Of a DNA stretch of 64,000 nucleotides, positions 34,779 through 45,744 are shown one piece after another. Under the pieces are notes generated by a model. The model had not been told where the DNA came from, ran no database searches, and saw only the letters and a program-made list of their open reading frames with translations. The DNA is from Gibbula magus (taxonomy: Eukaryota > Mollusca > Gastropoda > Trochida > Trochidae): positions 73,646,622 through 73,710,621 of the forward strand of contig OW388294.1 of NCBI GenBank assembly GCA_936450465.1, given 5' to 3'. The position numbers and the translations under genes are program-made. Every line of letters begins with the position of its first letter. The stretch's first letter is position 1.

Positions 34779-35624
34779 AAATATGTGCATGTGATGCACT
34801 GTGATGTCCCCCGCTCCAACTTTCAATCCAACCTAGTCATATTACCCTTATTTTTCACTTATGCTAAGCACTAAGTTCAATACTGCATTAATAACGAGAA
34901 ATAGAAAATTCAGAATAGCCAAAGTAGCAAAAGGCACCACTCTATCACTAGGTCTAAGCAAATACAAAGTTTGGTGACAAAATATAGAACGGTTTTGGAG
35001 ATAGAGGCCGGAAAAGGTCCCTACCCCCAATATGCACTAAGTTCAAATTGTTTCCATGGAAACCATAAAAAATAAAAAATTCTGAATAACCAAAATAGCA
35101 AAAGGCACCACTCCACCACTAGGTCTAACCACATACCAAGTTTCGTAAAGAAATACTTGATAGATTTTGAAATAGAGGCCGAAAACGTCCCTACCCCTAA
35201 TATGCACTAAGTTGAAATTGTTGCCATGGAAACCAGTAAAAATTTTTAAAATCAGAATAGCCAAAGTAGCAAAAGGCACCACTCTATCACTAGGTCTAAG
35301 CAAATACAAAGTTTGGTGAAAAAAGATTGAACGGTTTTGGAGATAAAGGCCGGAAAAGGTCCCTACCCCCCAATATGCACTAAGTTCAAATTGTTTCCAT
35401 GGAAACCAGAAAAGAAAGAAAAAATTCAGAATAACCAAAATAGCAAAAGGCACCACTCCACCACTAGGTCTAACCACATACCAAGTTTCGTGAAAAAATA
35501 TAGAATGTTTTTTTAGATATGGCCCGGAACAGAAAGCATTTCGGAATGACGGAATAACAGATTAACGGAATAACGGACGGAGGCGAAAACATTATGTCTC
35601 CCGAACATTTTTTCAGGGGACATA
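34779..35624 (+). mobile_element. Pearl/Helentron-like non-autonomous element, copy F, inserted in the 36-bp satellite
   Basis: The 5' hairpin is GTGCAT-GTG-ATGCAC (34785-34799), then GATGTCCCCCGC. About four tandem cores of ~170-173 bp follow (landmarks CCATGGAAACC at ~35054, 35224 and 35397; GCAAAAGGCACCACTC). Next come ACGGAATAACGGACGG repeats and the 3' hairpin ATTATGTCTCCC...GGGGACATAAT. The sequence left of it (GACCAACTAG) and right of it (ATTAGTAAACC) are halves of a satellite unit, which fixes the ends. Open frames on the minus strand are repeat artefacts. Confidence 0.8.
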
Positions 35625-36250
35625 ATTAGTAAACCTTATTGAAGCGGCACTTATTAAAAACATTGCAAAGTGAACTTATAATCCATGGCCTCTATTTTCG
35701 AAGCTCTTTTAATGCTATGCTAATTGGAAGTACCACATATTGATTTTGGCTTACAACAATGTATAACATAAAAGCCTAAACACATAACAGCCCGAAAGTA
35801 TGATTTTGTCATTTTTCATGGCAAAAATAAACTCTAACTGCTCCCAGCCTGGACTTACAGTAGTCAGCTTCAAGTTGCGTATTTTTTTCATTACCCTCAA
35901 CTTTGAATGAAATGTTTTAGGACTTCCCAAATTTTGATAACTTTTTTTCGAGACCCAGGTGGTGAGAGACTGTGTTTATTATATTTTTAATTCAAAAATT
36001 GTTCTGAAATTAGATATAACTTTTCTCATCACTGGAAATATGACAGAGGAGATTACATCAAATGTACAATGGTATGACATCATTTCAACAATCCATGTAA
36101 CGTTATCGACGTTGCTGAGTGACCATACAACAATGTTGATAAGCCACCACTGTTAGAATTTGTGTGTTAGAATTTGAATGTGGGGTGCTTGTTAAGGTGT
36201 GGATGCTTATTAGTTTGGTTATGGTATACATAGGGTAGTCACTTAGAAAG
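35625..36250. repeat. Satellite remnant, then non-coding DNA with a copy of the 13-kb element core
   Basis: 35625-35650 is the interrupted 36-bp satellite. At about 36020-36145, GTACAATGGTATGACATCAT and CGTTGCTGAGTGACCATAC match, in reverse, the inside of the element at 13.0-13.2 kb. Confidence 0.5.
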
Positions 36251-36262
36251 AAATTCACTTAC

Positions 36263-36316
36263 TGCATCTTGTAGTGTTGAAGTATTTCCAGAGATTTTTC
36301 ATTCAGTGGTGATCAT
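36263..36316 (-). other. Splice-bounded 54-bp segment, possible non-coding micro-exon
   Basis: On the minus strand TTTCTGTTTCAG/ATGATCACC and AAGATGCA/GTAAGTGAA are near-consensus acceptor and donor, 54 bases apart. All three frames contain a stop, so it could only be a leader exon or a coincidence. It is in the orientation of the distant TRPC gene, but no link can be shown. Confidence 0.2.
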
Positions 36317-36750
36317 CTGAAACAGAAACATGTGATGTCATAAGGTATAGAAGGAAAGCCTGCACCCTTTATATCATAATGAATTGCAATGAAACGTGTC
36401 AGCCTTGTTTGAATCTTGGAAATCATGAAGACATGAAACAGAAATATAAATACATGTTTCTTTCAAGCCAGGCTTCAATGAAGGGTACCGTAATTCTTCC
36501 ATAATTTTGACCCTCAAATCTTCCAAATATTGTCATGAAAATTTTCACGGTTGAACTACTCCCCACTTACCTTCGCTTGTGTGCTACAGCTGTCGTAATT
36601 TTAGATTTTCATTATTTGATTTTATTATCAAGTAGGCTAGCATTTAGTGAAGATGGACATCATGGATGATCAGCTATTTTATTCTTATGAAAGTTACATT
36701 TTGGATTACAATAATATTCTATTTTCAGGCATTTTGAAACTGTTGGAACA

Positions 36751-38230
36751 AGAAAAAAGTGAGCATGGCTCAGATACCCCCACCATCCGCTATCCGTCCA
36801 TTGAGACTTATAGTTGTGAAGGTTACTATGTTTATAAAACAGCTTCAAGCATCATAATATTTTCCAAAATAATTTTAGGAACTGACTGTTATTACAAAAT
36901 TTCATTCACCCAGATGTAATATTTTTCAGGTAACTTAATTTTTTCCATTAGAGCATCACACCAGTAATTTGTACAAAGTTCAATTACAGATTCAAGGGCT
37001 TCATAACGTAAAAAATAATATTTCGGAACTGGTTTTCAAACTCGATGAAGAGTATCAGCTGGACTACCTCCATATTCAATTTCATTCACCTAGATGTAAT
37101 AGTTTCCAAGAAAACTTGTCCCCATTGGAGCATCACAGTTCTTTTGGTACAAAGTTAAATTTCGGATTCAAGGGCCATAACTCTGTAATAAATAATATTT
37201 CGGAACTAGTTTTCGAACTCGATGAAGAGTATCATCTGGACTACCTCCATATTCAATTTCATTCACCTAGATGTAATAGTTTCCGAGAAAACTTGTCCCC
37301 ATTGGAGCATCACAGTTCTTTTGGTACTAAGTTAAATTTCGGATGCAAGGCCCATTACTCCGTAAAAAATAATATTTCGGAACTGGTTTTCGAACTCGAT
37401 GAAGAGTATCATCTGGACTACCTCCATATTCAATTTCATTCACCTAGATGTAATAGTTTCCAAGAAAACTTGTCCCCATTGGAGCATCACAGTTCTTTTG
37501 GTACAAAGTTAAATTTCGGATTCAAGGGCCATAACTCTGTAATAAATAATATTTCGGAACTAGTTTTCGAACTCGATGAAGAGTATCATCTGGACTACCT
37601 CCATATTCAATTTCATTCACCTAGATGTAATAGTTTCCGAGAAAACTTGTCCCCATTGGAGCATCACAGTTCTTTTGGTACTAAGTTAAATTTCGGATGC
37701 AAGGCCCATTACTCCGTAAAAAATAATATTTCGGAACTGGTTTTCGAACTCGATGAAGAGTATCATCTGGACTACCTCCATATTCAATTTCATTCACCTA
37801 GATGTAATAGTTTCCGAGAAAACTTGTCCCCATTGGAGCATCACAGTTCTTTTGGTACTAAGTTAAAATTCGGATTCAAGGCCCATAACTCCGTGAAAAA
37901 TAATATTTCGGAACTGGTTTTCGAACTCGATAAAGAGTATGGTCATGAGTACTCACAACCAAAATTTCATTCACCTAGGTTGAACGGTATTGGAGAAAAC
38001 TTGTCCCCATTGAACACAATAAAACTAAGTCCAAAAAGTGACGTTTCCATGGAAACGACAAAAAATATAAATCTCAGAAAATTGAAAATTGTCTGTGCGC
38101 GATCGGAAGAACATGGTTAACAACTGTACAAAGTTTGGTTGATGTACCTTTGACGGTTTTTGAGAAAATTGACCAGACGGAAGGACGGACGGACGGACGG
38201 AATGACCACTATATACCCCCGCTTCGTATA
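36751..38230 (+). mobile_element. Pearl/Helentron-like non-autonomous element, copy C (six 177-bp cores)
   Basis: The 5' end is GTGAGC-ATG-GCTCAG (36759-36773), then ATACCCCCACC. Six tandem cores are spaced exactly 177 bp (TTTCGG at 37021, 37198, 37375, 37552, 37729 and 37906). The last unit switches to a different 3' half shared with copy A (TATGGTCATGAGTACTCAC). A GACGGAAGGACGGACGG tract follows, then ATATACCCCCGCTTCGTA, where the terminal hairpin is cut short. Because 177 is 59 codons, a 383-codon frame (36969-38120) stays open across the cores. Copy A has stops in the same region, so I treat it as fortuitous. Confidence 0.85.
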
Positions 38231-38626
38231 CTTTAGTACTTTTCTAATTTTAATGGACAAAACAATGAAAAGATTGACAAAAACAACATTATTTATAATG
38301 TTGTTCACAACCATTTGCAAAGATGAATTGTTTATATAATTTCTTATTTTCATAGATAATACAATAGGATTTTATAGAGAATATACAATCCTTTTAAAGA
38401 TAGGCCTAGTATCATATAAGTTATAAAATTAGTTTTGAAACGATCAACAATAGTTAAAATTAGTTTAGATAAAAGTATCTGCACTTTTATTTGATTTCAT
38501 AAGAGACATACACCTATATATACCTGACTTTCTCACCCATTACAAAAATGTAACATTCACATGAAGAAATTACATATACTTATGAAATGGAGATGTCAAA
38601 CAAACTCAAAACATATATAATATTCA

Positions 38627-38644
38627 ATATATATATATATATAT
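38627..38644. repeat. (AT)n microsatellite
   Basis: Nine uninterrupted AT units in AT-rich non-coding sequence (38.23-39.13 kb), where nothing else is recognised. CACAAG/GTAGGTAAA on the minus strand at about 38.68 kb is an isolated donor-like sequence. Confidence 0.85.
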
Positions 38645-39134
38645 CCAATCAAATAAGTAAATAAGAATATTTGTTTTACCTACCTTGTGTACAGCCCAGT
38701 AAGTATAAATACCCATATTCATGACGGAGACCCATTGTCACAGGTAAGTAATTAAGGTAAGTAATTCAGACGGACAATACATCACCTGCTATTGCATGGA
38801 TTACTTCAACTGATTTCTGCCATTAGTTCATCACTTATCGGCCCCCCGGTAATATCTATTGATTCATGTCATAACGATTGCCAGTCGAGCTCACCCTGTG
38901 TTAGTGTTAATTCATGCACCGTGACACTCACACGCAAACACTGCTTGATTTATAGCTGGTGATAACCAGGGTTGCGTATACATTGTCATATATTGCTAAG
39001 TGGAAAATGCATCGAGATTATTCATATTTCAAGCTTTTTACCAGTAAGTATTGGTGTACGAATCATATTGTCCAGCCTTGGTGTTCTCATTAGCAAATAT
39101 TTTATTTTCAACACTTTTAACATTTTCTGTCTGC

Positions 39135-39480
39135 GCTTAATAATAATAGTCCATTTGTATAGTGCATATATCCATCCACATTGCATGCTCAAAGCGCTGT
39201 TGACATATTACCCTGGTCAACGAGTACAGAACACTCCCTGAGGAGAATACAACCAGTCGCATGTCAGGCGCTCAAGGTTCAAATTCAGACTACCATCGCA
39301 TCATACCAGGTACCCATTTACTGTTGGGTGGACAGAGGCACACTTCGAACTAAGTCACTTACCCAGGGTGACTACACAAGTCTCTCAACTCATGTCTCAG
39401 TGTACGGCAGGGAATGACCCTTCAAACTCTCAGTTAATCCAGCAATGTAGCGGGTAACCCACCCATGCGGCGAGCCGGCC
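39135..39480 (+). repeat. Dispersed repeat resembling a common marine-invertebrate element
   Basis: The succession AATAGTCCATTTGTATAGTGC, GCTCAAAGCGCTG, CCAGGTACCCATTTACTG and GGGTGGACAGAGGCACA recalls widely dispersed non-coding repeats of marine animals. Only one copy is in the window, so ends and class are uncertain. Confidence 0.4.
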
Positions 39481-39871
39481 CATTGTTGCTGAACTTCACT
39501 GATAGCAGTCGACTGAGCTATTCACAGGACCACGTGCCACCATTTAGCCATAATTTATTTTTGAAATACAACATAAAACATCAAAATGAATGCTGAAAAA
39601 ATCCCAAGTAGAGCTATTCATTGATAATGTTTGACGGATCAACAGTTACAGCACATGGTGTACACCAGGAAACATAATTGAAATAACGGTTACACGAACT
39701 TCTACACTCAATCAAAGGATTGACTAAATTTAGGTACCTTTTGTGGGAATTCAATTTGAGGGAACATTCCTTTTAGTGTACTTTGGCTATTGTATATCTA
39801 AAACAAAAATCACTTTAAAAACATATTAGAATGTTTTTTTTGATAAGTATTGAGAACAAAGAGGCCAAAAA
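39481..39871. other. Non-coding spacer
   Basis: Nothing recognised. Confidence 0.4.
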
Positions 39872-40312
39872 AGAACCATGGGCTCTGCAGTTCATAAGGC
39901 TTTAAATAATACATTATATATGAAGGTTGAAAATGTACAATTTATAATCCACAATATTAGGCCAGACCTAGGCATCTGAACAGAATTTTAGGGGATTGCC
40001 AATTTGACTCTTTCCAGGGGTAACAGGGTCACCAAATTTACAGTTTAGAATCCCTATTGGCCAAGGAGTCTGAACACAACATTTCAGCTTTCTGGAGTTG
40101 TTCATTCTGGACAAGAACATGAAAAAAGCCTTTTAGGTCATGACCGCTGTGACCCATATTGAAGTCACAGGGTCACCAAATCTACAATTTAGAATCCCCA
40201 TTGCATTGGCCAAGGAGTCTGTACACATCTCTTTAGATTCACTGGTTCTTGAGAAGAAGTCGAAAAAGCGAAAAGTTTACAGACGGATGGACAGATGGAT
40301 GAACGCCATGCC
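39872..40312 (+). mobile_element. Pearl/Helentron-like element, copy E (145-bp core family, 3' end lost)
   Basis: The 5' hairpin is AGAACC-ATG-GGCTCT (39872-39886), followed by GCAGTTCATAAGG. About two diverged cores follow (TTTAGAATCCCTATTGGCC; TTTAGAATCCCCATTG) and a GACGGATGGACAGATGG tract. The 3' hairpin seen in copy D is absent; the sequence breaks after GCCATGCCAGGC. The 35-bp satellite starts some 50 bases further on. Confidence 0.7.
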
Positions 40313-40363
40313 AGGCAAGATAAGACTGTTCTATTTGAAGGCACAAAATAATAGTGTTCGGAT

Positions 40364-41740
40364 AATGTGAGGGTACCCGGGTCCTATTCACTACCCACAA
40401 TGTGAGGGTACCCTGGTCCTATTCACTATACCCACAATGTGAGGGTACCCGGGTCCTATTCACTACCCACAATGTGAGGTACCCGGGTCCTATTCACTAC
40501 CCACAATGTGAGGGTACCCGGGTCCTATTCACTACCCACAATGTGAGGGTACCCTGGTCCTATTCACTACCCACAATGTGAGGGTACCCGGGTCCTATTC
40601 ACTATACCCACAATGTGAGGGTACCCTGGTCCTATTCACTATACCCACAATGTGAGGGTACCCGGGTCCTACTCACTACCCACAATGTGAGGGTACCCGG
40701 GTCCTATTCATTACCCACAATGTGAGGGTACCCGGGTCCTATTCACTACCCACAATGTGAGGGTACCCGGGTCCTATTCACTACCTACAATGTGAGGGTA
40801 CCCTGGACCTATTCAATATACCCACAATGTGAGGGTACCCGGGTCCTATTCACTACCCACAATGTGAGGGTACCCGGGTCCTATTCACTACCCACAATGT
40901 GAGATACCCGGGTCCTATTCACTACCCACAATGTGAGGGTACCCGGGTCCTATTCACTACCCACAATGTGAGGGTACCCGGGTCCTATTCACTACCCACA
41001 ATGTGAGGGTACCCGAGTCCTATTCATTACCCACAATGTGAGGGTACCCGGGTCCTATTCACTACCCACAATGTGAGGGTACCCGGGTCCTATTCACTAC
41101 CCACAATGTGAGGGTACACGGGTCCTATTCACTACCAACAATGTGAGGGTACCCTGGTCCTATTCACTATACCCACAATGTGAGGGTACCCGGGTCCTAT
41201 TCATTACCCACAATGTGAGGGTACCCGGGTCCTATTCATTACCCACAATGTGAGGGTACCCGGGTAACAATTCACTACCCACAATGTGAGGGTACCCGGG
41301 TCCTATTCACTACCCACAATGTGAGGGTGACCGGGTCCTATTCACTACCCACAATGTGAGGGTACCCGGGTCCTATTCACTACCCACAATGTGAGGGTAC
41401 ACGGGTCCTATTCACTACCAACAATGTGAGGGTACCCTGGTCCTATTCACTATACCCACAATGTGAGGGTACCCGGGTCCTATTCATTACCCACAATGTG
41501 AGGGTACCCGGGTCCTATTCATTACCCACAATGTGAGGGTACCCGGGTAACAATTCACTACCCACAATGTGAGGGTACCCGGGTCCTATTCACTACCCAC
41601 AATGTGAGGGTGACCGGGTCCTATTCACTACCCACAATGTGAGGGTACCCGGGTCCTATTCACTACCCACAATGTGAGGGTACCCGGGTCCTATTCACTA
41701 CCCACAATGTGAGGGTACCCGGGTCCTATTCACTACCCAC
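40364..41740. repeat. 35-bp satellite array, about 39 units
   Basis: The unit AATGTGAGGGTACCCGGG + TCCTATTCACTACCCAC is 35 bp, with a 37-bp variant (ACTATACCCAC). The core GGGTACCC is its own reverse complement and overlaps CCCGGG. A block of about eight units with distinctive variants (TACACGGG, CCCTGG, GGGTAACAATTC, GTGACCGGG) occurs twice, offset about 283 bp (TACACG at 41115 and 41398). Confidence 0.95.
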
Positions 41741-42530
41741 TTCTACCAGGCATCCAAGGTACTTGTACCTGCCCAAATACCTGGTAATTATCACATACAT
41801 GATATATAGCTACAACCTGACATACCAGGTATCAAGTGTTATTGAGAACACTGTTACAGCATTGGAAATGACACCTTTATAAAATGTCATATTACATTCC
41901 CTTGGCAACCATATAGAATATGCAATTATGATTTTATACAGTCATGAGATGCTTATTACCAAAATGGATTTTTCTCTATGAATGCATAGAAAGTAGTCTT
42001 CTGAATATCAACTACCATGGCAACATGTGCAATAGGATGAACAAATGACAAATTAAGATTTTTTCCTCGTGGGATATCACGCCTAGCAACCATTTTCTTT
42101 GTTCGGGTTCTCTTGTTGTCTGTGAAATAATAGAACTATTGATCATGATCATTACATAAGTGGAAGTGTACATCTCCGGTAATACCATAATACCAAAAAA
42201 TCACTTGTTTTGTAAAAGTCATATGACACGCCTGCTCGAATATTATAAACCTAGGTCGGATTCTGTCTGTTGTTTTGTAGGTATCTTCTTTTCTTGGAAT
42301 AACCTCTAATGAGGTCTTACTTCCGAGAATAACCCGGTATGAGGTTTTACTTTTGAAAGTAAGACCTGAACCTAAGGTTTTTTTTAAAGTAAGACCTGAA
42401 CCTAAGTTTTTTTTTAAAGTAAGACCTGGAAATGCACTTAGAATAATTTTTCAGACTTGCAACGCAATAGCCAACAAGCAGCAATTATTATCGAAAATTA
42501 TACACAGTTAAAAATTTCCAAGTTGAAATA
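41741..42530. other. Non-coding stretch with short direct repeats
   Basis: AAAGTAAGACCTGAACCTAAG-type units occur two to three times at 42.35-42.43 kb. Otherwise nothing recognised. Confidence 0.45.
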
Positions 42531-42600
42531 GCTGGATTCGAACCTGGCACCCTTCGCTCTCTAAACTGGCGCCTTAGACCGCTCGGCTATGCAGACCGAG
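42531..42600 (-). repeat. tRNA-Leu-like SINE head
   Basis: The minus strand reads GTCTGCATAGCCGAGCGGTC (box A and D-arm of tRNA-Leu), TAAGGCGCCAGTTTAGAG, then GGTTCGAATCC (box B). The acceptor ends do not pair, and the anticodon arm is not closed (CCAG without a matching CTGG at the right distance). It is therefore a tRNA-Leu-derived SINE promoter or pseudo-tRNA rather than a working tRNA gene. Confidence 0.55.
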
Positions 42601-42886
42601 ATGATAAGTGGAGTTGAATCACTCCATTTATAGTCATAACGTCTTTGCCTCGATATAACGGAACCGAGGGCGACATACCCTTTATAAAAACACGATTTGG
42701 GAATCACAAATTATAAAATGTAAATTTTTACATTTGACGTTTATAAATAGGAAGAAAACATTCCTCCTTCGTCTTCTGCTTTTAAAATGGTCTAAGCGGA
42801 GGAATTAGGCCCTTTGAGCGTCCGAAACTATACCTCGTAAATTTTGATAGTTGACGGTTTATAAGCTAGAGAAAACACTCCTCCTC

Positions 42887-42958
42887 GGTCTTCTGCTCTG
42901 AGAATAACCTCAAGGTCGGGATATCCCTCCCTTCAGGTTATTCTCAGAGCAGAAGACC
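42887..42958. repeat. Perfect 24-bp inverted repeat
   Basis: GGTCTTCTGCTCTGAGAATA-ACCT (42887-42910) is exactly inverted at 42935-42958, with a 24-base loop. A related CGTCTTCTGCTTTTAAAATGG lies at about 42.77 kb, hinting at an element with subterminal repeats. Could be the end or centre of a foldback MITE. Confidence 0.75.
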
Positions 42959-43019
42959 TCGGAGTCATGTTTTCTCCTTAACATAATCTCTTTTTACCCA
43001 TGTGGTATTTCGCAAAGGG

Positions 43020-43150
43020 GCTCGGGTCAGGACCAAATTTACAAACAAGGTACCTTCCCACAACATTTCAGCTTTAGGGGTGCAGTGGTTCTGGAGAGAA
43101 GTCAGAGACAGATGACAGTCCATGCCCATTTGGCCTTTTAGGTCAGGACA
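43020..43150 (+). repeat. Relic of the 145-bp-core element family, 3' part
   Basis: GGACCAAATTTACAAACAAGG, ACAACATTTCAGCTT, TGGTTCTGGAGAGAAGTC and CCATGCCCATTTGGCCTTTTAGG follow the order of the copy at 19.3-20.2 kb, with many changes. Confidence 0.45.
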
Positions 43151-43388
43151 AAGCAAAATTAATCGGAACATGAACTTCACATGAAATGGGGAAGCATGTT
43201 AGATATCTGATAAAATAGCTTTGCTCAAATATTCTTCAACTCACCTTAAGGCAATTAACAAAGCAAGATTGAATATTGCCAGGACTAGATAAGTGAAATT
43301 GCAACCAATTCTTTCAAAGAAAAACATCCTTCTCAAACCAATCCATAACTCCATATTTTCCTAAAAAAGAACGATTGTGCTAGTCCTA

Positions 43389-43627
43389 GGTGAGGTAAGG
43401 TGGGGTGAGTTGGGGTTTAACGTCGCTTTCAAGAGTATTTCACTTATGGCAGGGAGAAAGCCTGCAATGCCATGTGGTAATGCATAGCGGTGAAACCTGC
43501 TGAGCATTGCAACCAAACCTTACTGCGTGTAGAACAGTTCTCTACTACAGACAAAGTTGCCGTGCCAATGGCAGGATTCGTACCCGGACCTCTCGATCTG
43601 AAGCTGAACGCGCTATCCCGTCCCCCT
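43389..43627 (-). mobile_element. SINE copy with internal deletion
   Basis: Same family as the 21.1-kb SINE: tail AGGTGAGGTAAGGTGGGGTGAG, body TTTAACGTCGCTTTCAAGAGTATTTCAC, head with GGCAGGATTCGTACCC and CGCGCTATCCCGTCCCCC. The part between CACTTAT and GGCAGGGAG and the CATCGGCTGG segment are shortened. Confidence 0.8.
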
Positions 43628-43761
43628 ATTTCAGTCCTAGAAACCTCCCTTAGCTGTAAGTCACACATGGTTGAGAATATAACAGTTTCCTTGTACACAC
43701 AGAAGCACATCAAAGTCAAATTCAACAGATTTAAGTCATCCTGATATTACCAAAACTATTG

Positions 43762-44050
43762 AATAAATCCAGAGCTGTATGATTGAATGAATGGAAGGGA
43801 AAGTATCACTTACACAGAGAGAGAGAGGAAAAACGTTTACCTTTTACACTGTGAAAAAAGATAAATCACAGCTCACCAGACTGAGTTCATCGCCTCACAC
43901 TATGCAATAAATCCAGAGCTGTTATTGAATCCAATGGAAAGTGTCACTTACAGAGAGGGGGTGAAAAAACATTTACCTTGTACACTGTGAAATAAATAAA
44001 TCACAACTCACCAGGTTGAGTTCATCCTCTTTCAACTACAGAATACATCC
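43762..44050. repeat. Tandem duplication of a ~145-bp unit
   Basis: AATAAATCCAGAGCTGT, TCACTTACA-CAGAGAG, GTTTACCTT-TACACTGTG and ACTCACCAGRYTGAGTTCATC occur twice in order, and a third AATACATCCAGAGC begins at the right edge. Confidence 0.7.
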
Positions 44051-44626
44051 AGAGCAAAACCAGAATGAAAGGAAGGTGCTAGCTCCCCTACAGAGCATGC
44101 CATCAAAGAAGCGTGACACAGAAGGAAGCAAGTCGTAAGAACAGACAAGTTTCATTAGCCTTCTCCAGGAGGGATCTCCAGTATTGATTCAGACCCCTTC
44201 CAGTGCTACTAGTTCCGCTTCTGTGTTCAAATCATTTTCTTCCAATGCCGATTGAGGATTAATCAGTGTTTTTTTTTATCTTGGAGTTCTATTCAAGGCC
44301 TATCCATCGGTCTAGATGGCAGACCAACAAGCCTCAATTCCTTCCTTGAGAATTCATGAACCTTTACGATTTGGTTCCACAAACACTTTGGGATCTTCTC
44401 AGTAAGTACCTCTCAATCTCCCAACCCTTATGAGATTTCTCAGCATACCGTATAATCTGGAATAAATTGCTCGATGCAAGCAGTGTTGTCCACAGTCCCA
44501 GACTGCCCTGATATAATTGACCTACAAACTCTCATGAAATTACAACCCAACGCTACCATGGAGTGGAGTGTTGAATATATATTCCTACAAATTAGATGGA
44601 TTAAGCAACCAGAAGTAGTCAACACT
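44051..44626. other. Non-coding spacer
   Basis: Nothing recognised. Confidence 0.35.
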
Positions 44627-44890
44627 GTGAGATGAGGTGATTTTGGAATAAATGAAGCTTTCACGGATATCACAGCTGCTGGTATTATTGCAGGGTGAAA
44701 GACTGCAAATCCATTGTGGCTATGCATTGCAGTGAAGCCTGCAAGCATCGACTGAAACTAGCCAACCATGGGTGGCACTTCATTGATATTCAGTTTCTCT
44801 ACAGAAGAGAAATTTGCTGAGTCCCTAGTGGAATTTGAACCATGTACGTTTAGACTTAAAGCCAAACACACTAACCACTGGGTTTGCCCT
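44627..44890 (-). mobile_element. SINE copy, old and diverged
   Basis: Recognisable by GTGAGATGAGGTGATTT, GGATATCACAGCTGCTGGTATTATTGCAGGG, GTGGCTATGCATTGCAGTGAAGCCTGCAAGCATCGACTG and a decayed head (GTGGAATTTGAACC ... CACTAACCACTGGGTTTGCCC). Confidence 0.75.
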
Positions 44891-45018
44891 AAAATCAACA
44901 CTGTCACAACATCCAAATTTTCGGATGTAGGCTAAATATGGGATTTACTAAATAAGTCTTATGAAAACTAAATCATCATCAAAATATTAACACTGAGAAG
45001 GCTTGAGTGAAAACAATA

Positions 45019-45199
45019 TACAGTCAGACCTCGATAATCCGAACGCTTCCGTTTTTCATCAAAAACATTCGGATAGTGAAATGTTCGGACTACTGAGTAC
45101 TGAGGACTACTAAAGAGATTAGTTTGGTTACATCTTCCTACCATTCGGAAACTGCGAGATTCGGATAATCGGTGGCCGGATTATCGCGGCTTGACTGTA
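45019..45199. mobile_element. Pogo/Tigger-type MITE with TA duplication
   Basis: TA + CAGTCAGACCTCGATAATCC at 45021 faces GGATTATCGCGGCTTGACTG + TA ending at 45197. CAGTCnnACCTCGATAATCCGAA is a familiar pogo/Tigger end. Inside are CATTCGGATAGTG and GATTCGGATAATCGG subterminal copies. 177 bp, no protein. A solo end (CAGTCAGACCCTGTTAATCC) lies at about 45241. Confidence 0.8.
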
Positions 45200-45744
45200 A
45201 CAATGTAAGCTTTGGCCAATAACCATCAACATTTGTTTACAGTCAGACCCTGTTAATCCTTTTATTATTTGGTTATAGTTGAAATCGTCCTGATAGCATT
45301 CGTGTGGTTAATCGAATCATTATTTGCATAGAAATGCATAGAGATTTTAAATACTACCATGCAGATGGCCGGGTTTCCGGATATAAGGGGTAACAAGGTC
45401 TCACTATATATGTCTTGTAACCAATTAAAATCCGAAATTTTAACGAAGAATAATGACATCCCCATTTCTTTGATCCCTTTTAAGGAAGTTATCACAAGAT
45501 GTATAACATGAAGCAGCCATATTGCAAAATGTACGGTAACCTTGTTGACGGGAGACTGCTAATAATTGCTTACACGACACATCAGATCGAGGCAAATTTT
45601 CAGGATTTCCTTGGGCAAACATGAAGCTTGACTTCATCAACACAAGACCAATAACTGGACTTCCTCCAATCTGCTCTCAATCTCCTGTACACGTGGGAAC
45701 TGCTGAATTCCAAGTTGGAGTTGTTTACTGGACCTTTGCTTTCT

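Noticed and set aside
36969..38120. 383-codon frame as a real gene
   Set aside because: It coincides with the tandem cores of a pearl-like element. The related copy at 2.0-2.9 kb has stops, and 177-bp units are fortuitously in frame.
42531..42600. Functional tRNA-Leu gene
   Set aside because: The A and B boxes are good but the acceptor and anticodon stems do not close, so it is treated as a SINE head.
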